64,000 nt of DNA from Bradyrhizobium sp. CB1015 (GCF_025200925.1 NZ_CP104174.1:6696001-6760000), one strand, 5' to 3'; shown: positions 45,086-54,271, counted from the first letter of the stretch. Numbers and translations are program-made. Notes: generated by a model from the letters alone, not told the origin.

Positions 45086-45910
45086 ATGCCCACGATCACC
45101 ACCAAAGACGGTACAGAGATATTCTACAAAGACTGGGGTTCGGGGCAGCCCATCGTCTTCAGCCATGGTTGGCCGTTGTCGGCCGACGACTGGGACACAC
45201 AGATGCTGTTCTTCCTCAACCGCGGCTTTCGCGTCATCGCGCATGACCGCCGCGGCCATGGGCGCTCGAGCCAGGGTGGGGCCGGACACGACATGGATCA
45301 TTATGCCGACGATCTCGCGGCGGTGACCGAGCATCTCGATCTGAAGAATGCCGTCCATGTCGGACATTCCACCGGCGGCGGCGAGGTCGTGCACTACATC
45401 GCTCGGCATGGCGAAAGCCGCGTGGCCAAGGCCGCGATCCTTTCCGCCGTGCCGCCCTTGATGGTACAGACGCCGAGCAATCAGGCTGGGCTGCCGAAGG
45501 CTGTGTTCGACGATTTGCAGCGACAATTGGCTGCCAACCGGTCGCAGTTCTACTTCGACATTGCGTCGGGGCCCTTCTATGGCTTCAATCGGCCCGACAG
45601 GAAGCCGTCCCAGCCCGTGATCCTGAACTGGTGGCGTCAGGGTATGATGGGTGGAGCAAAGGCGCATTACGACGGCATCGTCGCGTTCTCGCAAACCGAC
45701 TTCACTGAGGACCTGAAGAAGATCAGTGTGCCGGTGCTGGTGATGCACGGCGACGATGACCAGATCGTGCCGTATGCTGATTCCGCGCCGCTGTCCGCAA
45801 AGCTTCTGACAAACGGTACGCTAAGGACCTACAAGGGATTTCCGCATGGCATGCCGACGACAGAGGCCGAGACTATCAACGCGGACCTCTTGGCGTTCGT
45901 TAAGAGTTAG
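45086..45910 (+). CDS. Alpha/beta hydrolase (cofactor-free haloperoxidase/esterase type)
   Basis: 274 residues. Nucleophile elbow GHSTGG with Ser95, oxyanion region [12 protein letters not shown], acid at HGDDDQIVP (Asp223-225) and His254 in GFPHGMPTT. The SHGWPL and RRGHGRSSQ pattern is typical of chloroperoxidase/arylesterase-like enzymes that form peracids or hydrolyse esters. No signal peptide. GAAGGAGG lies before the start. Role in this stress-like cluster is unknown. Confidence 0.9.
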   Translation: MPTITTKDGTEIFYKDWGSGQPIVFSHGWPLSADDWDTQMLFFLNRGFRVIAHDRRGHGRSSQGGAGHDMDHYADDLAAVTEHLDLKNAVHVGHSTGGGEVVHYIARHGESRVAKAAILSAVPPLMVQTPSNQAGLPKAVFDDLQRQLAANRSQFYFDIASGPFYGFNRPDRKPSQPVILNWWRQGMMGGAKAHYDGIVAFSQTDFTEDLKKISVPVLVMHGDDDQIVPYADSAPLSAKLLTNGTLRTYKGFPHGMPTTEAETINADLLAFVKS

Positions 45911-46016
45911 CGGATCGCGGGCCGTCGGCCGCGGCCGGCGGCAGGCCATGATCATCGTTCACATGGCAAACTGCACGCGCGGCGCCAGGACCTTTGCGGA
46001 CATATAGGAGAGACCG

Positions 46017-46988
46017 ATGGCGACCATCAACGAACATATCATGTCGCGACGAGGGTTCTGCCTGTGCTGCATGGCGGCGACCACAGTCGCGGCAACCGGC
46101 GGCTGGCTCTCGCCGCGACAGGCTTTCGCAGAAGCGCGCAATATCGTGAACCTCATCCGTGACGACGCCGCCCAAGCAGCCATCAAAGTCCATAAGCTGC
46201 GCGACAATGTCAGCATCCTCGAGGGGTCTGGCGGCAATATCGCTGTCATGACAGGCGCCGACGGCAAGGTGTTCATTGATGCCGGCATCACCGCATCCCG
46301 TCCGCGCATCCTAGAGGCTGCGAATGGGCTGAGCCGCGACCCGGTTTCGCACCTCATCAACACACACTGGCACTTCGATCACACGGACGGCAATCAATGG
46401 CTGAATGCGGAAGGGGCAGCCATCATCGCCCATGAGAACACCCACAAGCATCTGCTGGTCGCCCAGAGAGTTGAGGACTGGGATTTCAACTTCCCGTCTT
46501 CTCCGCTATCGGCCGTTCCGACCGAAATCGTCTCGTCCGAGAAAGCTCTGAAGCTCAACCGGTCTACGCTTCTCCTCAAATATTACGGTCCTGCGCACAC
46601 CGATAGCGACCTATCGGTGACGATCCCCGAAGCGGACATTCTTCATTGCGGCGACACCTACTGGAACGGCATCTATCCGTTCATCGACTATTCAACCGGC
46701 GGAAACATCGACGGAATGATCAAGGCGGCCGAGGCGAATGTTGTTGCCGTAACCGACAAGACGATCGTCATCCCGGGGCACGGCAACCCGGTCAGCAACA
46801 AAGCTGAGCTTTCGGCCTATCGCGACATGCTTGTCGCAATCCGAGACAATATCGGCAAGCTCAAGCAGCAGGGCCGCTCGCTCGATGACACGATTGCCGC
46901 CAAGCCGACCGCGGCGTTCGATGCAAAGTGGGGCCAATTCCTTATCACGCCGGCGTTTTTCACACGACTGGTTTACGAGGGCGTCTGA
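46017..46988 (+). CDS. Tat-exported metallo-beta-lactamase-fold hydrolase
   Basis: 323 residues with a twin-arginine-type signal (MSRRGFCLCCMAATTVAATGG). Zinc-site motif NTHWHFDHTDGN gives His117, His119, Asp121 and His122; later ligands are in KYYGPAHTDSD, LHCGDTYW and IPGHGNP. MBL-fold hydrolases of this length include quinoprotein-relay and sulfur or lactone hydrolases; the substrate cannot be told. Probably periplasmic. The DsrE-like gene follows by 47 bases. Confidence 0.9.
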   Translation: MATINEHIMSRRGFCLCCMAATTVAATGGWLSPRQAFAEARNIVNLIRDDAAQAAIKVHKLRDNVSILEGSGGNIAVMTGADGKVFIDAGITASRPRILEAANGLSRDPVSHLINTHWHFDHTDGNQWLNAEGAAIIAHENTHKHLLVAQRVEDWDFNFPSSPLSAVPTEIVSSEKALKLNRSTLLLKYYGPAHTDSDLSVTIPEADILHCGDTYWNGIYPFIDYSTGGNIDGMIKAAEANVVAVTDKTIVIPGHGNPVSNKAELSAYRDMLVAIRDNIGKLKQQGRSLDDTIAAKPTAAFDAKWGQFLITPAFFTRLVYEGV

Positions 46989-47035
46989 CGTCCTCCCGGA
47001 TCATCACCCGTTCTTCTAGTGAAAGGAGCACTGAT

Positions 47036-47497
47036 ATGTCTGCCTCCGAGAAGCCGCTTCACATCGATATTGCGGTGACGCTCAAGGACGTGAGGACAGT
47101 GTACAGCATCGGCGCGCTAACGTTCGAAGGCGATCTGCCGGCTTCCATTTTCCACCTACAGCTCATCACCAACGACATCGCCGACTCGAACGCCGAATCG
47201 GAGGTTATCGCCGTCTTTCATACAAACGCCGGCCACGTCACGCTGCACGACGTCGCCTACAACGCCGATCGAAACATCGCGACCGGCAATCCCTACAAGG
47301 AGCTTGTGGCAGACCTGATGAGGCGCAGTGTGCGTATCGAGCTGTGCGGAGCGACCGCGAAGGCGCACAACTGGGGCAATGCCGATCTGCTCCCCGGCAT
47401 CAAAGTCAACACGGATGCCATGGCGAGGACGACGCAGCTCGTTCAGCAAGGATTCGTGAAGGGGAATGAAGGCAAGGGCGTGTTGTTAGCGATCTGA
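47036..47497 (+). CDS. DsrE-like protein
   Basis: 153 residues from ATG 47036 with AAAGGAG upstream. The fold pattern HLQLITNDIADSNAESEVIAV, VAYNADRNIATGNPYKELVA, RSVRIELCGATAKAHNWGNA and a single Cys in IELCGATA resemble DsrE/YchN-type proteins, some of which carry sulfur. It lies after the MBL-fold gene, perhaps hinting at sulfur or thiol chemistry. No signal peptide, so cytoplasmic. Confidence 0.75.
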   Translation: MSASEKPLHIDIAVTLKDVRTVYSIGALTFEGDLPASIFHLQLITNDIADSNAESEVIAVFHTNAGHVTLHDVAYNADRNIATGNPYKELVADLMRRSVRIELCGATAKAHNWGNADLLPGIKVNTDAMARTTQLVQQGFVKGNEGKGVLLAI

Positions 47498-47574
47498 GGC
47501 GCGTCTTTTCGACTCGAACAGGTAAACCGTTATGGCCCAATACGCGGCATCTCCGGCTACAGAAGGGGAACGCC

Positions 47575-48342
47575 ATGAATGTTCGTACCACTCTCACCTG
47601 GTTCGCCCTCACGTTGGTCGTCGCCGGATCCTCCTTGGCACCAAACGTTCACGCCGAAACGGTCACGCCTAACGTCGCTAAAGCGGTTCCGAACGCCGTC
47701 GACGACATTTTGGGGGTAAGAATTCCCGACAGCAAATTGGCGCGCGACGCAGCTCAAGTCATTCGCGATACCGAAACCGACTTGCTATTTCAGCACTCTA
47801 TGCGCGTTTACTATTGGGCTGCCTTGGCGGGAAAGCGCAAGGGTTTGACCTTTGACCCGGAACTTCTTTACGTAGCGGCCATGTTCCATGATTATGGCCT
47901 GACGGCGGGTTATGGAGAAAGTCACCTGCGCTACGAAGTCGATGGCGCGAACGCCGCACGTGAGTTTTTGCGGAGTCACGGCATTTCGGAAGCTGATGGC
48001 CAGAGGGTCTGGCTTGCGATCGCCCTACATACGACAAATGGAATTTCACCACACATGGAGCCGACCGCAGCACTGCTTGCCGAAGCAGCAAACATGGACC
48101 TTGTCGGCGCCGGCTTTGACGACTTCACTGCGGAGCAGCGGAGCGCTATCGAGGCGGCCTACCCGCGACCGCCACAATTCGCAGAAGGCTTCCTGCAGAC
48201 CCTTTACGACAGCCTCAAGCACCGTCCTGAGACTACCCAAGGCACCGGTTTGGCCGATGTAATGGCCTACAAGGACCCTGGTTTCCGACGGAGAGACTTC
48301 AGCAATCTGATGCGGAAGTCGCGCTGGACCACCGGACGATAA
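47575..48342 (+). CDS. Exported HD-domain hydrolase, cyanamide-hydratase type (copy 3)
   Basis: 255 residues. Unlike copies 1 and 2 it has a signal peptide (FALTLVVAGSSLAPNVHA, cut near residue 27). HD residues His74, His105-Asp106 (AMFHDYG) and the ALHTTNGIS block; RYEVDGANAAREFL matches the other copies. A periplasmic member of this family is unusual. It is directly before the cyanide-insensitive oxidase genes (39 bases), so it may share their transcript. Confidence 0.87.
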   Translation: MNVRTTLTWFALTLVVAGSSLAPNVHAETVTPNVAKAVPNAVDDILGVRIPDSKLARDAAQVIRDTETDLLFQHSMRVYYWAALAGKRKGLTFDPELLYVAAMFHDYGLTAGYGESHLRYEVDGANAAREFLRSHGISEADGQRVWLAIALHTTNGISPHMEPTAALLAEAANMDLVGAGFDDFTAEQRSAIEAAYPRPPQFAEGFLQTLYDSLKHRPETTQGTGLADVMAYKDPGFRRRDFSNLMRKSRWTTGR

Positions 48343-48381
48343 CCGACGCCATGTGCCGGCTGATCTGCTGGAGGAAGCGGC

Positions 48382-49794
48382 ATGTTCGGACTAACCGCGC
48401 TTGAACTCGCCCGCATCCAGTTCGGGTTTACGGTGTCGTTCCACATCATCTTCCCTGCAATCACCATTGGCCTCGCCAGCTACTTGGCGGTCCTGGAAGG
48501 TCTTTGGCTCTGGAAGATGGATGAAGTTTATCGCGATCTCTATGAGTTTTGGTCCAAGATCTTCGCGGTCAACTTCGCGATGGGCGTCGTCTCCGGTCTC
48601 GTTATGGCCTATCAATTCGGCACGAACTGGAGCTACTTCTCGGCCTTCGCTGGCAGCATTACGGGGCCGCTGCTGACCTATGAGGTGCTGACCGCCTTCT
48701 TCCTTGAGGCGGGGTTCTTGGGGGTCATGTTGTTCGGCTGGAACAAGGTCGGGCCTGGTCTCCATTTTTTTGCGACCGTCATGGTCGCCACCGGAACGCT
48801 CATCTCGGCAACCTGGATTCTCGCGTCGAATAGCTGGATGCAAACGCCGCAGGGCTTCGAGATCATCGACGGCCGCATCGTGCCTGTCGACTGGCCGAAG
48901 GTCATCTTCAACCCATCCTTCCCCTACAGACTTGTGCATATGACCATTGCGGCCTATCTGGCGACGGCTCTATTCGTCGGTGCCGCTGGGGCCTGGCACC
49001 TGCTGCGCGGGCGCGCAACGCCGGCCGTGCGAACCATGATGTCGATGGCGATGTGGATGGTGCTGCTCGTGGCGCCCATCCAGATCGCAGCTGGTGACCA
49101 GCACGGTCTCAACACCCTCGAGTACCAGCCCGCGAAGATTGCCGCAGTGGAGGGGCACTGGGAGAACACGCCCGGCGAAGGTGTCCCGCTGATCATCTTT
49201 GGCCTGCCGGACATGAAGGCGGAGACCACCCGCGCAGCGGTCCAGATACCTTATCTCGGCAGCTTGATCCTTACCCACAGCCTGCACGGTCAAATCCCTG
49301 GCCTGAAACAGTTCGCGCCTGGGGACCGCCCGAACTCAGCCATCGTATTCTGGACGTTTCGGGTGATGGTGGGCCTGGGCTTCCTGATGCTGTTCCTCGG
49401 CCTGTGGAGCCTATGGCTGCGCGCTCACAATGCGCTCTTCGTCTCGAGGCCATTTCTGCGCTTCACCACCCTCATGGGTCCCAGCGGTCTGATCGCCCTC
49501 CTTGCAGGTTGGCTGACGACGGAGATCGGCCGGCAGCCTTGGGTGGTCTACGGCGTCATGCGGACCGACCACGCGGTCACGAACCATTCGGCGCTCGCGC
49601 TATCGACGACATTGATCGTATTCATCGTGATGTATTCTGCCGTCTTCGGCACGGGGATCAGCTACATGCTTAAGATGGTCGCCAAAGGACCGACGCAAGG
49701 CAAAGAGGCAGAGCGCGCGATTGGCCAAGCAGAGCGCCCCGCCCGGCCGCTGTCGGCCGCGCCCGATAACATCGAGCCAACAATCCAACAATGA
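48382..49794 (+). CDS. cioA: Cytochrome bd-type (cyanide-insensitive) quinol oxidase, subunit I
   Basis: 470 residues. Haem ligand His21 in SFHIIFPA, a second conserved His in YRLVHMTIAAYLA, and the quinol-site motif GRQPW at 383-387. The Q-loop is short, as in CIO-type enzymes rather than E. coli CydA. It oxidises quinol and reduces O2 with low sensitivity to cyanide. Forms a unit with cioB and a DUF2474 peptide gene. Confidence 0.94.
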   Translation: MFGLTALELARIQFGFTVSFHIIFPAITIGLASYLAVLEGLWLWKMDEVYRDLYEFWSKIFAVNFAMGVVSGLVMAYQFGTNWSYFSAFAGSITGPLLTYEVLTAFFLEAGFLGVMLFGWNKVGPGLHFFATVMVATGTLISATWILASNSWMQTPQGFEIIDGRIVPVDWPKVIFNPSFPYRLVHMTIAAYLATALFVGAAGAWHLLRGRATPAVRTMMSMAMWMVLLVAPIQIAAGDQHGLNTLEYQPAKIAAVEGHWENTPGEGVPLIIFGLPDMKAETTRAAVQIPYLGSLILTHSLHGQIPGLKQFAPGDRPNSAIVFWTFRVMVGLGFLMLFLGLWSLWLRAHNALFVSRPFLRFTTLMGPSGLIALLAGWLTTEIGRQPWVVYGVMRTDHAVTNHSALALSTTLIVFIVMYSAVFGTGISYMLKMVAKGPTQGKEAERAIGQAERPARPLSAAPDNIEPTIQQ

Positions 49795-49803
49795 GGCGAG
49801 ACC

Positions 49804-50811
49804 ATGGGCATCGACCTTCCCCTGCTCTGGGCCATCATCGTCGCATTCGGACTGATGATGTACGTCATCATGGATGGGTTTGACCTCGGGATCGGCATTC
49901 TCTTTCCGTTTGTGCGCGAGCGCGAGGACCGAGACACAATGGTGAACTCCGTCGCGCCTGTCTGGGACGGCAACGAGACCTGGCTGGCGCTCGGTGGAGC
50001 TGCGCTGCTCGCAGCGTTCCCGCTCGCTTATTCGGTGATCCTGAGCGCTCTCTATCTCCCAATTCTGCTGATGCTCGCAGGTCTCATCTGGCGAGGCGTC
50101 GCCTTCGAGTTTCGATTCAAGTCGAACGAAACCCACCGGCCCTTTTGGGATAAGGCCTTCGCCTGGGGTTCCTACATCGCTACATTTTCACAGGGCGTCG
50201 CGCTCGGAGCCTTCATCAACGGCTTCGAGATCAAGGATGGAGCCTACGCAGGTGGTCTGTTCGACTGGCTTACGCCGTTCAGCCTGTTCACGGGCCTTGG
50301 CCTGCTGGTTGCATATGCGCTATTGGGCGCGACTTGGCTGGTGATGAAGACAGAGGGGGCGCTACAGGATCGCATGCGTGAAGTCAGCCGGCCGGTGACG
50401 ATCAGCCTTCTGTTAGCAATTGTCATTGTCAGTCTCTGGACTCCTTACGCACATGCCGAAGTCGCTGCCCGGTGGTTCTCGCTACCTAATCTATTCTTCT
50501 TCGCTCCGGTGCCGGCGCTCGTAGTGCTGGCAACCGGAGCCATCCTTAGAACGCTCAGTCGCGACAGCAATGCCGCACCCTTCCTTCTCGCGCTTCTGTT
50601 GCTGTTTCTCGGCTATACGGGTCTCGCAATTAGCCTCTGGCCCAACATCATTCCGCCCGGAATCTCGATCTGGGACGCGGCGGCACCACCGCAAACCATG
50701 GGGTTCACGCTCGTCGGCGCTTTGTTCGTCATCCCGATCATCCTCACCTACACTGCTTGGTCCTACTATGTATTCCGAGGCAAGGTGAGAACCGGCGAGG
50801 GCTATCACTGA
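49804..50811 (+). CDS. cioB: Cytochrome bd-type quinol oxidase, subunit II
   Basis: 335 residues, with the CydB/CioB N-terminus IDLPLLWAIIVAFGLMMYVI, then MDGFDLGIGILFPF and VWDGNETWLALGGAALLAAFP. About eight membrane segments. Begins nine bases after cioA with GAGGCGAG upstream. It stabilises the haem-carrying subunit. Its stop shares a base with the next start. Confidence 0.94.
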   Translation: MGIDLPLLWAIIVAFGLMMYVIMDGFDLGIGILFPFVREREDRDTMVNSVAPVWDGNETWLALGGAALLAAFPLAYSVILSALYLPILLMLAGLIWRGVAFEFRFKSNETHRPFWDKAFAWGSYIATFSQGVALGAFINGFEIKDGAYAGGLFDWLTPFSLFTGLGLLVAYALLGATWLVMKTEGALQDRMREVSRPVTISLLLAIVIVSLWTPYAHAEVAARWFSLPNLFFFAPVPALVVLATGAILRTLSRDSNAAPFLLALLLLFLGYTGLAISLWPNIIPPGISIWDAAAPPQTMGFTLVGALFVIPIILTYTAWSYYVFRGKVRTGEGYH

Positions 50812-50957
50812 TGCGCGCCGACTTTCCCGTATTTCGTAGGCTATGGGTGCGCCGAGTCAGTTGGCTGGTCTTGCTATGGACAGGGAGTGTTCTCGCGCTC
50901 ACGACTGTTGCAACGATTTTCCGCATGCTGTTGAGTTTTGCTGGAATGACCACATGA
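50811..50957 (+). CDS. DUF2474 small membrane subunit of the bd-type oxidase
   Basis: 48 residues with one hydrophobic helix (VSWLVLLWTGSVLALTTVAT). The ATG shares a base with the cioB stop (TGATG). Short single-helix proteins of the DUF2474/CydX type accompany cydAB or cioAB and help assemble the haem centres. The length and position match this family. Confidence 0.8.
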   Translation: MRADFPVFRRLWVRRVSWLVLLWTGSVLALTTVATIFRMLLSFAGMTT

Positions 50958-51317
50958 TGCGGTTTCCCTGAGTTTCTCTATGACCAATTACCGTGACTTG
51001 TTTGATGCATTCCGCCAGGCTCAACCGGGCTCATCGCTCCAGATGAACTAGCGCCTTACCGTTCTCAAACGGAGGGTCGCATCCGTATCGCGTTCAGCTT
51101 CGATACTTATCGGACCGCAACGGCGCTCTGTTCGACATCGCGATGGGACGATCGTTCGCTACAGCACCGTCTTTGAAAAGCTGACCAGCTTGGCCGAGGT
51201 CATCGGTCAGACTTCGACCGTTGACGCTCTAGCTGTGAGCTTTCAGGAGGTTGTCCATCCGGTCCGGAACGAGGAAGCTGAAGTTGTCGAAGCTTTAGCC
51301 AATCCCCGGAGGACCGA
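50958..51317. other. Decayed stretch between the oxidase genes and the IS remnants
   Basis: No intact gene. A short string EGRIRIAFSFDTYRTAT (about 51073-51123) resembles part of a RelE/Gp49-type toxin but is interrupted on both sides. The right part leads into an IS481-type transposase start. Confidence 0.35.
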
Positions 51318-51418
51318 ATGGACACCCATAAGAATGCGCCTCTGACGCCAAAAGGTCGAGAGGCCATGGTGCGAAGCGTGATCGAGGATGGCCTGACGAA
51401 GGCTGCAGCCGCGCTCCG
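51318..51418 (+). mobile_element. 5' fragment of an IS481-type transposase gene
   Basis: The frame MDTHKNAPLTPKGREAMVRS, then VIEDGLTKAAAAL, matches the N-terminal HTH start of IS481-family transposases. After about 34 residues it meets IS630-type sequence in a different frame and soon stops. The downstream integrase-core domain is missing, so this is a fragment cut by a later insertion or deletion. Confidence 0.65.
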
Positions 51419-52141
51419 CAGCGGATCAAGGACGGCGATTTCACCATCCGCGGTCTCGTTGCTGAGCTCGCCGGGCGCGGCCTGAAAGTCGATTATCACT
51501 CGGTATGGGACTTCGTACATGCCGAGAAGCTCAGCTTCAAAAAAAGCGTGGCGGCTGGCGAACGCGATCGTCCCGACGTCGCGCGGCGGCGAGCCCAGTG
51601 GGCAAAGTATCAAAGTCGCGTCGAAGCTGAACGGCTGGTCTTCATCGACGAGACCTGGACCCGGACCGATATGGCCCCCTTGCGAGGATGGGCGCCGCGC
51701 GGGCACAGACTTCACGCCAAGGTTCCCCACGGCCGCTGGAAGACCATGACCTTCCTGGCGGCCCTGCGCCATGACCGGATCGATGCGCCATGGTTCATCG
51801 AGGGGCCGATCGATGGCGTGAGCTTCCGCACCTATGTCGAGAAGGTCCTCCTGCCGACCCTTCAGCCCGGTGACATCGTCGTCTTGGATAATCTCGGTAG
51901 CCACAGGAGCAAAGCGGTTCGCCAGCTCATCCGTTCGGTCGGCGCCAAACTCTTCTTCCTGCCAAAATACTCGCCAGACCTGAACCCCATCGAACAAGTC
52001 TTTGCCAAGCTTAAGCACTTGGTCCGCAAAGCTGCCGCGCGAACCGTTGACTCCGTCTGCGCTGCAATCGGCCACGCACTCGATGCCTTTACCTCAGAGG
52101 AATGCGCCAACTACCTCAAAAATTCAGGCTATCGAACCTAA
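51419..52141 (+). mobile_element. IS630-family transposase, N-terminally truncated
   Basis: From about 51422 the frame reads RIKDGDFTIRGLVAELAGRG and so on to a stop at 52141, about 240 residues. DDE features: VFIDETWTRTDMAP (first Asp), VVLDNLGSHRSKAVR (second Asp) and LPKYSPDLNPIEQVFAKLK (Glu). The N-terminal HTH domain is absent and replaced by IS481 sequence in another frame. An in-frame GTG/ATG lies inside, but the protein would lack DNA binding. The element interrupts an integrase gene. Confidence 0.85.
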
Positions 52142-52740
52142 TGCCATCGCGCTTTAGGCCAACCGCATTGCAGCAGGCTAAGCCGGAACACATCAATTTT
52201 CGGCGGCGAACGCTCCACACCCCTAGGCCCAAGGGAGGCAGCAAGCGAGCGTTCGACATCCCGCTGTCTCGGGAAATGATCCTGAGCCTCATTCGAGTGC
52301 TTCGCTTCGGCAGGCAAATGCATCCGACTCAGGCGCAAGAATGGTTATTCCCAGCCGAAAGCGCCTCCGGACACCTGGCGGAAACCAAGGAGGACCGAGA
52401 TATTTTGTCAAAATGGGGCAATGACCTTCGTCAAACATTTCGGACACTTGCCACCGCTGCTGGCGTTTCCGAATTCGACGCCAAGCTCCTGATGAACCAT
52501 TCAATCCCTGGAGTGAATGCAGGCTATGTCACTCGGCACAAGCTAGTTGAAGACCATCTGCGCAGCCAGCAACAAGCTATCAGTACCGTCGTGTTTTCCG
52601 CACTCGGTAAGTTGCGCACAGAACAGGGAGCTCTGATCGATTGGCTTGGTCATCGGGCAAGCCGAAGAGCTGTGAGCAAATTCCGATCGAAGCCAAGCAA
52701 TCTCGGCGAGGAGCAAGAAAGCATTCGGCAGGCAGCGTGA
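52142..52740 (+). pseudogene. Tyrosine recombinase/integrase, C-terminal remnant
   Basis: From about 52165 the frame reads LQQAKPEHINFRRRTLHTPR then PKGGSKRAFDIPLS, the fold before the catalytic box. LRQTFRTLATAAGV carries the catalytic Arg and LLMNHSIPGVNAGYVTR the nucleophilic Tyr. The N-terminal half is missing, cut off by the IS630 element. It suggests a former integrative element nearby. No attachment site could be identified. Confidence 0.78.
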
Positions 52741-53228
52741 GCTGAAGCCAGCCGGCTCGGGTTCCAAGGGCTTCTGTCCAGGCACACGTCCGGGGTTCGA
52801 GGCACTGGAGCGCTACCGACTTTCCCCACACCAACCAAACCTGCGATACGTCATCCATTCCTTCGCATGAGCCAGTTCTTGAGCCGTTGCCGAGTTCAGC
52901 TCTTACGCTCTTAGAGACGCACGTTGAAGGACCACGAAATCCATTCTCGTGGGTCGGGCCCACGAAGCCCAGGAGCCCGAGGTCGAGCCAGTGGACCGCT
53001 ACCGCCCTTCCCCAGACCCGATCAACTCGCGCACCTTCTTCAATTATCGAAAACCGCTCGTGGCGGGGATTCTCTCGGCCTCCGCTTTGGCCATTTCGCG
53101 TCGTCAAAGAACGTACCATGTTGCGCTGCGTGGGAAGCCGCTTCCCCTTCTCCCATCAAAGGGATTCCATTCTGGAGTGTGCACGCCTCGGGTTGATGAC
53201 CCGCCCACCAACGCCGGACCCGCGCCTC
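52741..53228. other. Noncoding stretch with an imperfect direct repeat
   Basis: Two 36-base segments (52797-52832 and 52983-53018) match at 30 positions around CGCTACCG and TTCCCCA. A small hairpin CGTGGG-TCGGG-CCCACG lies at 52948-52964. No gene is supported on either strand. It follows the integrase remnant, so degenerate attachment repeats are possible but unproven. Confidence 0.45.
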
Positions 53229-53576
53229 CTATCTTTTCTTGTTCTTTCGCGCGGCGTAACGCGCGTCGCGTGCAGCTTTCTGCTGGGCTTCGATAGCTGC
53301 TTGCCGCATCGCGATCTCTTGTTTTTCGCGCAACAGCTGGGCTGCGGCAGCGACTGTGGCCTCATTCGCTAGGCGGCCACTCTCGGCCTTTGCGGCCTCG
53401 CGCGCCGAACTGACCTTGGCCCGCGCGGCGGCGAACGCTTGGCGCTCGGCCTGCCGCGCTTTCACCACAGGATCGTCGGGTCCAGGCTGGCTGCGAAACT
53501 TATCGAGGATCTTCCTTCTGGCTTCTTGCGCCGCATTATGCCGATCCGCGAAGGTAGGTTCTTTGTATCCAGCCAT
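53229..53576 (-). CDS. DUF6481-like coiled-coil protein
   Basis: 115 residues, rich in Ala, Arg, Glu and Lys and mostly helical. The N-terminus YKEPTFADRHNAAQEARRKI and the tail QKAARDARYAARKNKKR are typical of a small alphaproteobacterial family (DUF6481) of unknown function. Tail is strongly basic, so nucleic-acid or ribosome binding is conceivable. Isolated on the minus strand. Confidence 0.72.
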   Translation of the reverse strand: MAGYKEPTFADRHNAAQEARRKILDKFRSQPGPDDPVVKARQAERQAFAAARAKVSSAREAAKAESGRLANEATVAAAAQLLREKQEIAMRQAAIEAQQKAARDARYAARKNKKR

Positions 53577-54034
53577 TGAAAAAGCCTTTGCGTTCCATCT
53601 TTGATGAGGCGATCGGCTTTGTCACCGTGCCGGCGTGGACAATCTGTCCCAGCATGAACCAAGGAGCTGTTTGCCTATACATATGCAGCGTCGGAAAGCA
53701 TACGGCGGCCCATGTCCTGGCTGCGATGTGGCCTAATTCGGTTTCGAGTGCAAGTGAGTTCGGGAGAGCCGATGTCTCAGTTCGGGTCACAAGCGGTGGC
53801 CAAGCGCGCTGCTCAAGCGTCAGCCGACCTGCATCTTTAATCTGCCTCTGGCCGCGGCGGCGCTGCTTCACCCACATATCCTGCGGCGCTCCCTCTTGGC
53901 GACATCGCCTCCTTTCCGTCTGCATTCGCCGTATACGGCGGGGTGCATTAGGGATAGGGTTGTATATCATCGACCGGTTCGTGGCATTGTCGGTGACTGA
54001 GAGTGTCGTGCTCCCGCCGTGACGAGGGAGTGCC
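53577..54034. other. Stretch without a supported gene, ending in a hairpin leader
   Basis: Long frames exist on both strands but lack protein character. The last 45 bases carry the recurrent leader described at 53992. Confidence 0.4.
53992..54034 (+). promoter_or_regulatory. Recurrent hairpin leader, copy A
   Basis: GGTGACTGAGAG (53992-54003) is followed by CTCCC (54011-54015) that pairs with GGGAG (54026-54030), extendable by wobble pairs. The 3' arm holds the Shine-Dalgarno of the next gene (ATG 54035). Similar leaders occur at 54957, 55928, 56581 and 56951, and a box at 58623 on the other strand. Confidence 0.5.
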
Positions 54035-54271
54035 ATGCCCGACGCCCTACTCACGAACAAGCTTTCTCCACGCGAGACCGTACGTCCCCGCTGCCCCAAC
54101 TGCGGCGCCCGCATGGAGACCCTGCGCGTTGTAGCGGGCCGGCCCGGATTGGAGCGTCGAACACTTCGGTGCTTAAAATGCCGGCTGGTCTACGAAGCGC
54201 AAGCTCCTGCAGATCCGATCGATTTCAACGCCTTGCGCTGGATTAACAGTGAACTGAGGTCGCCTCAGTAA
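54035..54271 (+). CDS. Small zinc-ribbon protein
   Basis: 78 residues. Two Cys pairs, CPNCG near residue 20 and CLKC near 47, form a zinc-ribbon; the rest is polar. It belongs to a group of short Bradyrhizobium proteins of unknown function that often occur in sets; two relatives follow within 1 kb. GAGGGAG before the start lies in a hairpin. Confidence 0.75.
   Translation: MPDALLTNKLSPRETVRPRCPNCGARMETLRVVAGRPGLERRTLRCLKCRLVYEAQAPADPIDFNALRWINSELRSPQ

Noticed and set aside
45919..45946. GC-rich stem-like stretch after the alpha/beta hydrolase gene
   Set aside because: Pairing needs a bulge and a wobble and there is no T-run, so I did not list it as a terminator.
51073..51123. Fragment similar to a RelE/Gp49-type toxin (EGRIRIAFSFDTYRTAT)
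   Set aside because: Only about 17 residues, with stops and frame changes on both sides; too short to call a gene or toxin-antitoxin remnant.
53536..54114. 192-codon minus-strand frame over the region between DUF6481 and the zinc ribbon
   Set aside because: No family motif, and it overlaps the leader and start of the zinc-ribbon gene; looks like a chance frame.
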